Source: CAZADH01 sp964483805 (GTDB lineage Bacteria; Muiribacteriota; Ozemobacteria; Ozemobacterales; Ozemobacteraceae). Taken from it: 14,418 nucleotides of DNA. A model generated the notes under the pieces. It worked only from the letters and a program-made list of their open reading frames with translations, was not told the origin of the DNA and did no database searches. Shown here piece by piece: positions 7,033-13,661 of this stretch. Each line of letters opens with the position of its first letter. The first letter of the stretch is position 1. The position numbers were made by a program, and so were the translations under genes. The stretch lies in the NCBI GenBank assembly GCA_964483805.1, contig CAZADH010000148.1, positions 1-14,418 of the forward strand. The letters run 5' to 3'.

Positions 7033-7073
7033 GCCCGCCCGGTGGTAGAATGCATGCCAATGCCCGGGCGGGC
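7033..7073 (+). promoter_or_regulatory. Intercistronic hairpin, dnaK-dnaJ
   Basis: A 10-bp GC-only inverted repeat: GCCCGCCCGG at 7033-7042 and CCGGGCGGGC at 7064-7073, with a 21-nt loop. No T-tract follows. It lies between the dnaK stop and the dnaJ ribosome binding site and could lower read-through into dnaJ or protect dnaK mRNA, giving the usual excess of DnaK over DnaJ. The structure is clear; the role is inferred. Confidence 0.65.
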
Positions 7074-7088
7074 GCCCGCACCATCCCC

Positions 7089-7093
7089 AGGAG
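7089..7093 (+). promoter_or_regulatory. dnaJ ribosome binding site (decides start)
   Basis: AGGAG at 7089-7093 lies 3 nt before ATG 7097 and 6 nt before ATG 7100. The better spacing, and the family's usual MAKRDYYEVLG beginning, favour 7100 over 7097. Confidence 0.75.
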
Positions 7094-7099
7094 AAAATG

Positions 7100-8224
7100 A
7101 TGGCCAAGCGTGATTACTACGAGGTCCTCGGCGTCGCCAAGAATGCGAACGAAGCCGAGATCAAAACCGCGTACCGCAGCCTGGCGCGCAAGTTCCATCC
7201 CGACGTCAATCCCGGCAACAAAGAGGCCGAGGAGCGCTTCAAAGAGGCCAACGAGGCCTACCAGGTTCTGATCGACAACGAAAAACGTCAGGCCTACGAC
7301 CAGTTTGGCCACGACGGTCCCGGCGGCCAGGGCTTTGGTTTCGAAGGCGGCTTCGGCGGCCAGGACATGGGCGATCTGGGCAGCATCTTCGGCGATTTCA
7401 TCAACGATTTCTTCGGCGGTGCCCGCCAACGATCGGGCCCGCGCCGCGGCGCCGACCTGCGCTACGACATGGAAATCGGTTTCGAAGAGGCCGTGTTTGG
7501 GTGCGAGAAAACGATCGAACTGCGCAAAGCCGCTCCCTGCACGAAGTGCAAGGGCACCGGGTCGTCGGCTGGCACCGGCACCAAGACCTGCCCGGTCTGC
7601 AAAGGCAAGGGCCAGATCTCGTTTTCGCAGGGGTTCTTCTCGATCCAGAAGCCGTGCCACAACTGCCAAGGCGCCGGCGAGATCATCGAGAAACCCTGCC
7701 AGGAGTGTCGCGGCAGCGGCAAGGTGCAGTTGTCGCAGCGCCTCGAAGTGCGCATCCCGGCCGGCGTCGAGACCGGCAGCAAGCTCAAGCTGACCGGCGA
7801 GGGTGAGCCCGGCGAGCGGGGCGGCCCGGCCGGCAATCTCTACGTCATCATCTTCGTTAAGAAGCACGAGTTCTTCGAACGCGTCGGCGACGACATCGTC
7901 TGTGAAGTGGCCATCTCCTTCCCCAAGGCGGCCCTGGGCGGCGAGATCGATGTGCCGACCCTGAAACAACCGGTGCGCGTCAAGGTTCCCGCCGGTACCC
8001 AAACCGGCAAGATCTTCCGGCTCAAGGGCTACGGCGTGCGGTCGTTGCGCGGCAACGAAGGCGACCAATTGGTCAAGGTCACGATTCGCACCCCGGCGAC
8101 ACTGACCCCGCGGCAAAGAGAACTGCTCGAGGCCTACGCCAAAGAGTCCCCCGACGAGCAGGGTTCGCTCGGCGCCAACAAATCGTTCTTCGACAAGGTC
8201 AAAGAAGCCCTGGGCGGCAGTTGA
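7100..8224 (+). CDS. dnaJ: Co-chaperone DnaJ (Hsp40, type I)
   Basis: DnaJ delivers unfolded substrates to DnaK and stimulates its ATPase. The 374-residue protein is a full type-I J-protein. The J domain spans residues 4-70 with the HPD triad at 33-35. A Gly/Phe-rich linker follows (about 71-108), then four CxxCxGxG zinc modules with cysteines at 147/150, 164/167, 186/189 and 200/203, then two beta-sandwich substrate-binding domains (about 210-335) and a C-terminal tail. ATG 7100 is preferred to ATG 7097 because of ribosome-binding-site spacing. It is the last gene of the chaperone cluster, 83 nt after dnaK, and a strong terminator follows. All key residues are present, so it should be functional. 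Confidence 0.98.
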   Translation: MAKRDYYEVLGVAKNANEAEIKTAYRSLARKFHPDVNPGNKEAEERFKEANEAYQVLIDNEKRQAYDQFGHDGPGGQGFGFEGGFGGQDMGDLGSIFGDFINDFFGGARQRSGPRRGADLRYDMEIGFEEAVFGCEKTIELRKAAPCTKCKGTGSSAGTGTKTCPVCKGKGQISFSQGFFSIQKPCHNCQGAGEIIEKPCQECRGSGKVQLSQRLEVRIPAGVETGSKLKLTGEGEPGERGGPAGNLYVIIFVKKHEFFERVGDDIVCEVAISFPKAALGGEIDVPTLKQPVRVKVPAGTQTGKIFRLKGYGVRSLRGNEGDQLVKVTIRTPATLTPRQRELLEAYAKESPDEQGSLGANKSFFDKVKEALGGS

Positions 8225-8259
8225 TCGGACGCCCGCGGCGCGACAGCGTGCGTGCCGCC

Positions 8260-8297
8260 AAACGGCCACCGCGACCCACCGGTCCGGTGGCCGTTTT
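8260..8297 (+). terminator. Rho-independent terminator after dnaJ
   Basis: A 12-bp perfect stem (AAACGGCCACCG at 8260-8271 with CGGTGGCCGTTT at 8285-8296), a 13-nt loop and a TTTT run at 8294-8297 that partly belongs to the stem. It lies 36 nt after the dnaJ stop and probably ends the chaperone transcript. Confidence 0.85.
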
Positions 8298-8456
8298 CAT
8301 TCGTGTCCCCGCCATTCGCCACGGTTCGGGCCACGTCGAGGCCAGGGTGGTACACCCGGGTGGCACTCTCGGGGTTAACCGGGTAAAATTGGGGTGGATC
8401 CGGACTTCCATGAGCGGAACTCACCGCACCCGCGGTAGCAATACGGAGTATTTACT
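8298..8456 (+). promoter_or_regulatory. Leader/promoter region of the secreted peptidase gene
   Basis: Non-coding gap between the dnaJ terminator and the next start codon. TAAAAT at 8384-8389 is a plausible -10 element in an AT pocket beside the palindrome GGTTAACC (8373-8380), but the hexamer 17 nt upstream (TGGCAC, 8361-8366) is a poor -35. GGAG at 8445-8448 serves as the ribosome binding site for ATG 8457. Nothing else is recognised. Confidence 0.35.
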
Positions 8457-10604
8457 ATGTCTTCACGCGGCACGCTGCGACCAACGACAACCCTGGCTGC
8501 GACACTCCTGGGAATCGCGTTCGTTCTTCTGTCGTTCCCCGGCGGGGCCGATGCCGCCGGCAACCTGTGGCCGGGCTTCTTCGTGGTCGGCCCCAGCCAT
8601 CCGCTGCACTCCGAAGCGGCGCAGGCGCGGCCGCTTCTCAACCATCCCATCGTCGTCTGGGTCGATCCCCAGTCTCCGGTTTCACGGGCCGGTTTGCGGG
8701 CCGGCGATTACATTCTCGGCACGGTCAGTCGCGAGGTGAATTCCGCCGACCAACTCGAGTCCATCCTGGCTGCCGCGCCCCAACCGCTCAAGGTACAGAA
8801 TGCGAACGGTCTGCGGGTGGTGGGGTGCCAACCTGCCCCTGTCACGGCGCCGGTGCAGGCCTTCTTCTCACTGCGTGATCTGGTCGGTCAGCCCAGCTCG
8901 GCCGCCCGACTCGCCCAGACCCGCGGCTTGTTGGCGCAGTACGGCAACTATCCGCTGGTGTCGTTCTTCGGCGCCGTGGTGCTTGCCAAAGGGAAAGACC
9001 GTGAGGCCGCACGGCAGGCCCTGACGCGGGCCGCGGAGCATGCTCCCGACACGGTGCTGGCCCGCATGTGTGAGCGACGGTTGCGTCTCGAAGCCGGAGC
9101 GACGGCCCGCACCGACGCCGGGTCCGGTTCTGCGCAAGCGGGCAGCGGCTCCGCCAGCGGCAGTGGGCCCGGGTCGGGTTCGACCGCCGCTTCCGGTTCT
9201 GCCGCAGATGCCGATCCTGCGCTCGCAGCGGTCGCGGTTGCGGCCGGCTCGGGCGCCGGCAGCGGCTCCGGTTCGGGGTCCGAGAATCCCGATGACCAGA
9301 AGATCCCACTGCCCATGGAAGTGAAGGCTTTCAAGGCGCTGCCCCTGGCCAAACGCATCGAGATCCTGCGCCAACTGCACGAGCAGCATCCCCGCAATCA
9401 GGCCATTCCCCGCCAGCTTGCCCGGCACCTCGTCGAAGACGCCGACCTCAAGCGCGCGCAGAAGGCGCAGGTCGAAGACCTCGAACGCATCCTGGGCGAG
9501 GCCCGCGATCTCTCGCCGGAGGAACCCCTGGTTTTTGAACTGTGGGGTATCGTTCTTCTCGATGCCCGCCGACCGGACGCGGCCGCACCCATGCTCGAGA
9601 AGGCGGCCGAACTGAAGCCCGGCGAACCGAGCATTCGCCACAATCTGATCATAGCGCTGTTTGGGTGCAGCCGTTTTGACGATGCGGTCACCCACGCCGA
9701 AGCCCTCGTCCGCATGATGCCCGACGATTTCTTCGGTCACTTCTTCCTGGGCCGCTGCAAGTTCGAGTTGCAAGACTTCGACGCCGCCGTCGACTCCCTC
9801 GAGCAGGCCGTGAAGCTGGCAAAGAACGACAACGACCGCAACGCCGCCGACCGGTTTTTGCAGCAGGCGAAAGAGCGGTTGGCCAAGGCGGGCGGCAAGT
9901 CGAGCACCGACGAAAACCAGCGGTTCATCGTCCGCTACGCGGGCAACTCGCAACAAGATATCGGCGAGGTCACCATGGACGTTCTCGAGGCGGCCTACGA
10001 CCAGGTGACCGATGACCTGCGGCTGAAACCCGACGTCAAGATCCAAGTGATTTTCTTCTTCACCGACGACTTCTACAGCGTCAACCAGGCGCAGCAATGG
10101 GTCGGTGCCTTTGCCAGCGGCATCAACATCATGGCACCACTCAAGGCCGGTTACGCCAATCCCGAAAACGTGCGCGAAACCCTGGCCCACGAGTTCACGC
10201 ACGTGATCATCAACCTGCGCACCAACCGCAACTGCCCATCGTGGGTTCACGAAGGCCTGGCAACCTACGAGGGGTTCAAGGCGGCCTACGGTGACGGCGG
10301 CACTCTGCGCAGCGACTACCAGCGCCTCTTCGAGAAGATTCAGGGCAACGACCAACCGTTGCCGCGCATCCACCAGATCAATCTCAACACCAGCGTGTCC
10401 GATGACGGCACGATCGGGCTGCAGTATCTGACCGCGAATCTGGTGATGCGCCACATCATCAACAAACATGGCTGGCAGGCGGTCGATGAACTGCTCACCT
10501 CGCTGGGCAAGGGCGCCCACATCGACAACGCCATCGAAGAAGCCACGGGGCGCGACATGGGTACCCTGCAGAAGGAATTCGACAACTGGGTAAAGACGTT
10601 GTAA
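8457..10604 (+). CDS. Secreted PDZ/TPR protein with peptidase-MA-like HExxH metalloprotease domain
   Basis: A 715-residue extracytoplasmic protein, probably a zinc metallopeptidase; the substrate is unknown. A signal peptide is visible: a basic start, hydrophobic residues 12-26 and a likely cleavage after ADA (31-33). Residues about 60-125 look PDZ-like (VDPQSPVSRAGLRAGDYILG, 69-88). A short helical segment (about 138-215) is followed by a Gly/Ser/Ala linker (222-276), then TPR-like helical repeats (about 310-475). The C-terminal domain has HEFTH (578-582) followed by HEGLATYEG, in which E599 is the likely third zinc ligand (gluzincin pattern, peptidase-MA family). The start has GGAG 8 nt upstream. 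It is not part of the chaperone operon, since a terminator separates them. An intact catalytic motif suggests activity; an alternative is a scaffold acting through PDZ and TPR contacts. Confidence 0.85.
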   Translation: MSSRGTLRPTTTLAATLLGIAFVLLSFPGGADAAGNLWPGFFVVGPSHPLHSEAAQARPLLNHPIVVWVDPQSPVSRAGLRAGDYILGTVSREVNSADQLESILAAAPQPLKVQNANGLRVVGCQPAPVTAPVQAFFSLRDLVGQPSSAARLAQTRGLLAQYGNYPLVSFFGAVVLAKGKDREAARQALTRAAEHAPDTVLARMCERRLRLEAGATARTDAGSGSAQAGSGSASGSGPGSGSTAASGSAADADPALAAVAVAAGSGAGSGSGSGSENPDDQKIPLPMEVKAFKALPLAKRIEILRQLHEQHPRNQAIPRQLARHLVEDADLKRAQKAQVEDLERILGEARDLSPEEPLVFELWGIVLLDARRPDAAAPMLEKAAELKPGEPSIRHNLIIALFGCSRFDDAVTHAEALVRMMPDDFFGHFFLGRCKFELQDFDAAVDSLEQAVKLAKNDNDRNAADRFLQQAKERLAKAGGKSSTDENQRFIVRYAGNSQQDIGEVTMDVLEAAYDQVTDDLRLKPDVKIQVIFFFTDDFYSVNQAQQWVGAFASGINIMAPLKAGYANPENVRETLAHEFTHVIINLRTNRNCPSWVHEGLATYEGFKAAYGDGGTLRSDYQRLFEKIQGNDQPLPRIHQINLNTSVSDDGTIGLQYLTANLVMRHIINKHGWQAVDELLTSLGKGAHIDNAIEEATGRDMGTLQKEFDNWVKTL
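9120..9285 (+). repeat. Low-complexity Gly/Ser-coding tract
   Basis: Irregular GGCTCC/GGTTCG-type codon repeats encode Gly-Ser-Ala-rich residues 222-276 of the secreted peptidase. They form a flexible linker between its N-terminal PDZ-like/helical part and the TPR region. Units are too irregular to be a strict tandem array. Confidence 0.75.
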
Positions 10605-10628
10605 ATATCAGATATTGCTGATCCGCCG

Positions 10629-10669
10629 GCGCCCGATGCGGAAGCGGGCGCACGCGCCCGAGTCCTTTT
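10629..10669 (+). terminator. Probable terminator between convergent genes
   Basis: CGGGCG (10645-10650) and CGCCCG (10655-10660) form a 6-bp GC stem with a CACG loop, followed by AGTCCTTTT (10661-10669). An upstream arm GCGCCCG (10629-10635) can instead pair with 10645-10651, giving two mutually exclusive hairpins. The position, 25-65 nt after the peptidase stop and before the oppositely oriented rhomboid stop, supports a terminator role for the plus strand. Confidence 0.5.
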
Positions 10670-10700
10670 GCCGCCGCGACGTGCGTGGCGGGTCGGTGTT

Positions 10701-12932
10701 TCAGGAGCCTGTGCCGCTCTCGAGCCGACTGAACGATGCGAGCGTCGGCGCCCGGATTCCCGCCAACAGGCGCGCCACCACCGCGTCGTATTGCTCGTGG
10801 TGGTTGGTGGCCATCGAAAACCGCGTGAACAGCAAGACGCCGTCGACGACCCCAAGATACTCCTTGATCACGACCGGTGTGCCGCCCATGTGGCACCGCC
10901 AGACGAAGCGGAACCACGAGCGCCCTCCCATCTTCACCTGTTCCGGTCCGGCCATGCTCTTCAACTCGATGGTTGCATCGCCGGTCAGCAATGTCGTTCG
11001 TTGCTCGCCGTAGACCTTGGCATGCGCCTCGAGGTCATCGCCAAAGGGGGCAGCCAGAACCTCGAACACCTCGCCGATCGCCCCGACGGCAGCCACTTGC
11101 GGAGCCTCGCCCTGCTGCCGCTTCAATGGTTCGATCCGCCACCCAGGGGGCAGTTCGACCGAGAGTCCGGCCGCACCAGAGACCCGCGACCACGGGGCCA
11201 CGGCCACGGGGGTCGGATACCGCACCGACGGTGCCACATGCCGCGCGAGGCCCACCCCGGCCCAGATTACCAGGACGGCCACCGCGGCACCGGCCAGCCA
11301 CCGCACCCCTGTCGCTAAAACGGGTCGACGAACAACGAACGCCGCCACCAACCCCGCCACCAGACCGGTTGCCAGCCCACCGATGTGCGCATTGTTGTCG
11401 ATCCCCGGCTCGACCAGACCGATGGCGATGTTGGCGCCAACCACGAAGGCCAGCGTCACGATGTTGTCGCGCCCGCTCCGCCCCGAGCGTGGATCGGTAA
11501 CGCCGGCCAGGCTCAACCCCAGATCGGTCGCCAGAAGACCGAGCACGGCCCCCGAGGCCCCCACCGACAGAGTCGTCGACCGCAGCGCGCTCAGCAACGC
11601 ACCGACCAGTCCCGAGGACAGATACACCGCGAGCGTCAACGCGGCCCCGAGCAACCGCTCGATGGGCGGGCCAAACAGGGCGAGTGCGAGCACATTCATC
11701 AAGAGATGAACCCAGCCCAGATGCAGGAACTGCGAGGTGACCAGCCGGTACCATTCGCCGTCACGCACCAGTTGACCGCAATTGGCGCCCACCTGCGTCA
11801 AGACCAGCTTGTCTTCGCTGTTGTCGGTCAGCAACAGGAGAATAAACACCCCGACATTCGCCCAGATCAGCCAGCGCGTTACCGTGTATTTACGTGGCTG
11901 TTCGGTTGCCGCCGTTTCTGAGGTCTTCTGACGATTCATCTCTTCGGTCAACGACGGCAGCACCCGCTCGCGAAACTCCCGCAACCGCGGGATCTGCACC
12001 AAGGCCAGCGTTTCGCGGTGCGCCGCGAAGTCGTCGAAACGGCGCCGCATCTGCGCGTGCCAACCGTCGGGCACGACATCGACCTGCGCCAGGGCCGTGC
12101 GCATCTCGTCGAGTCCGGTATCGATCTCTCCGCTCAGCACCGACGCGACCCCACGCCAATAATCGAGCAGACCCTCGGGGAAGCCGCCAAACACCTCGGG
12201 GAAACCCGCCACCAACGCAGAGAACTCCCGGCGCGCCCCGATAAACGCAAAGAACAGCAACCGCGAGATGAGGATCATCTCATGCGGGCGGGCCTCGCCG
12301 GCGTTCCGTGCCTCGAGCGCCAACTGCATGGCCAGCGCGTTCTCGAGGTTGCCCAGTTCGAGTTCGGCCCGCAACAGATAGAACAACTCTTCTTGCGGGT
12401 AGTCCGTCCAGGCCCGCCCTTCGACGATCAATTCGTGGCGCAGTTCGTTGAAACACCGCTGATCGAACAACAACGTGGCAAGAAACAGCCGGGTCAACCG
12501 CTCGCAAGGCTCCGGACACCCCCGCAGTCGGCGCAATGCCGCCAAGGCGCCCTGCGGATCGGTGCCCGCCATGACCATCGCCTCGGCCAATGCAACCTGA
12601 TGCTGGTTGATGGCACTCCACGCCAACGTCGCCTTCCAGCGGCTCAAGCGCAGTTGTTCGGCGTATAGCCGCTCGCCCATCCGCGCATCCATCTGGCGCT
12701 GCAACCACCACGGACCGAGAACGAAGACCACCAGCAGAACGACGTCAACCAGCAGGTGCGTGGCCCGCACCTCTCCACCGGCCGCCAGTGGCACGACCAT
12801 AATCGCGGCGATGCCCAGGAGCTGACCGATGTAGCCCCAGTACAATCGCCAACCGCCGCGCAGCAACATCAGGATCATGTAGGCGACATTGATCAGCAGC
12901 ACGTAGAGGACGAAACGGTAGGTCACATCCAT
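10701..12932 (-). CDS. Multidomain rhomboid-family intramembrane serine protease
   Basis: A 743-residue membrane protein with a complete rhomboid protease core. Three hydrophobic segments (about 6-24, 33-51, 58-76) are followed by a roughly 250-residue soluble, helix-rich TPR-like region (about 85-335), then the rhomboid transmembrane core (about 352-534). Catalytic signatures are intact: H409xxxN413 (as in GlpG H150/N154), Ser460 in GASG and His516 in AHIGG. A seventh helix (about 543-563) leads to a C-terminal soluble domain (about 585-730) starting AGLSVELPPGWRI, which resembles small PsbP/Mog1-like domains. ATG 12932 was chosen because the hydrophobic N-terminus begins there; a G-rich tract precedes it. 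It follows the GNAT gene by 31 nt, probably in one operon. The substrate is unknown. The protease assignment is strong; the flanking domains are tentative. Confidence 0.88.
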   Translation of the reverse strand: MDVTYRFVLYVLLINVAYMILMLLRGGWRLYWGYIGQLLGIAAIMVVPLAAGGEVRATHLLVDVVLLVVFVLGPWWLQRQMDARMGERLYAEQLRLSRWKATLAWSAINQHQVALAEAMVMAGTDPQGALAALRRLRGCPEPCERLTRLFLATLLFDQRCFNELRHELIVEGRAWTDYPQEELFYLLRAELELGNLENALAMQLALEARNAGEARPHEMILISRLLFFAFIGARREFSALVAGFPEVFGGFPEGLLDYWRGVASVLSGEIDTGLDEMRTALAQVDVVPDGWHAQMRRRFDDFAAHRETLALVQIPRLREFRERVLPSLTEEMNRQKTSETAATEQPRKYTVTRWLIWANVGVFILLLLTDNSEDKLVLTQVGANCGQLVRDGEWYRLVTSQFLHLGWVHLLMNVLALALFGPPIERLLGAALTLAVYLSSGLVGALLSALRSTTLSVGASGAVLGLLATDLGLSLAGVTDPRSGRSGRDNIVTLAFVVGANIAIGLVEPGIDNNAHIGGLATGLVAGLVAAFVVRRPVLATGVRWLAGAAVAVLVIWAGVGLARHVAPSVRYPTPVAVAPWSRVSGAAGLSVELPPGWRIEPLKRQQGEAPQVAAVGAIGEVFEVLAAPFGDDLEAHAKVYGEQRTTLLTGDATIELKSMAGPEQVKMGGRSWFRFVWRCHMGGTPVVIKEYLGVVDGVLLFTRFSMATNHHEQYDAVVARLLAGIRAPTLASFSRLESGTGS

Positions 12933-12963
12933 CGTCGCCCCCCCACCGGCCACCGGTTTCCGG

Positions 12964-13617
12964 TCAACATGGGGTCGTCCCCAACCAGCCCCGCCGGATC
13001 CACTCGTCGAGAGAATCGGGGTAATCGTCGCGCAACAACGCGTAGTGATGCTGATCGCGCCAGTCGCCGGCGATAAACAATTCTTGTCTGTGAATGCCCT
13101 CATGGGTGAATCCAAGGCGCTCGATCAACCGACGGGACGGGGTGTTGGCCAGTTGGATCCCGGCCCAGACCCGGTTGAGATCGAGCTCTTCGAACGCGAA
13201 TGCGGTCATGACCGCGACCGCTTCGCGCATCAACCCGTGGCCGGCCCGCTTTTCGTCGACCCAGTAACCGAGTCCGGCACTGCGTTGGATCCCGAGGCAG
13301 ATGGTGTGCAGAGCGACGTGGCCGATGATCTGCCCTGAGTCGGGTGCGAACACCCCCAGGGCGAGACGCTCACCGCGGCGCAACCGCGCATGATCGGAGC
13401 GGATCAGCCACCAGACGTCGCCGATGGTGAACGGCTCGGGCAATGGACGCATCCAGGGCGCCAACCAGGAGCGGTTGGCTTCGAGACACCGATACAGTGC
13501 GACTCCGTCGCTGCGCACGAACCGGCGTAGGACCACGCGCGCGCCGTGCAATCGCCGCGAACACGGCATCAACTCGGCCAACGACACGGCATCGGCTTGG
13601 CTACTGGTGCGGCGCAT
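12964..13617 (-). CDS. GNAT-family acetyltransferase, RimJ/RimL-like
   Basis: A 217-residue acetyl-CoA-dependent N-acetyltransferase. The order fits the RimJ/RimL type: VVLRRFVRSDGVALYRCLEAN (28-48) at the start, beta-strand IIGHVALH (97-104), GLGYWVDEKRAGHGLMREA (115-133) holding the acetyl-CoA pyrophosphate loop, and the C-terminal NTPSRRLIERLGF (158-170). Family members acetylate ribosomal protein N-termini or amino compounds; this one's target is unknown. ATG 13617 is preceded on the minus strand by GGGGAG with a short 3-nt gap; M17 is an alternative start. It is upstream of the rhomboid gene by 31 nt and starts divergently from the HAD gene. Confidence 0.9.
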   Translation of the reverse strand: MRRTSSQADAVSLAELMPCSRRLHGARVVLRRFVRSDGVALYRCLEANRSWLAPWMRPLPEPFTIGDVWWLIRSDHARLRRGERLALGVFAPDSGQIIGHVALHTICLGIQRSAGLGYWVDEKRAGHGLMREAVAVMTAFAFEELDLNRVWAGIQLANTPSRRLIERLGFTHEGIHRQELFIAGDWRDQHHYALLRDDYPDSLDEWIRRGWLGTTPC

Positions 13618-13624
13618 GCTCTCC

Positions 13625-13654
13625 CCGACACGCCTCGAACCGGCGTGGTATGCT
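13625..13654 (+). promoter_or_regulatory. Possible promoter of the HAD gene
   Basis: CCGACA (13625-13630, 4/6 to the -35 consensus), 18 nt, then TATGCT (13649-13654, 4/6 to the -10). Transcription would begin near 13661-13662, at the ATG itself, so the mRNA would be leaderless. The gap between divergent genes is only 44 nt. Low confidence, as both hexamers are weak. Confidence 0.25.
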
Positions 13655-13661
13655 GGATTTC

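Noticed and set aside
5025..7055. Very long open frame antisense to dnaK, and similar antisense frames over groEL2 and the peptidase gene
   Set aside because: Typical of GC-rich genes with strong codon bias, where stops are rare on the opposite strand. The products are low-complexity and show no recognisable family, and the sense genes are certain.
8361..8385. TGGCAC resembling a sigma-54 -24 element, and GCACTC resembling half of a CIRCE arm
   Set aside because: No TTGC-type -12 element follows at the required 5-nt spacing, and there is no GAGTGC partner 9 nt downstream. Chance match.
10604..10616. Palindrome AATATCAGATATT at the end of the peptidase gene
   Set aside because: Short, AT-rich, overlaps the stop codon and has a single-base centre; no supporting copy or context.
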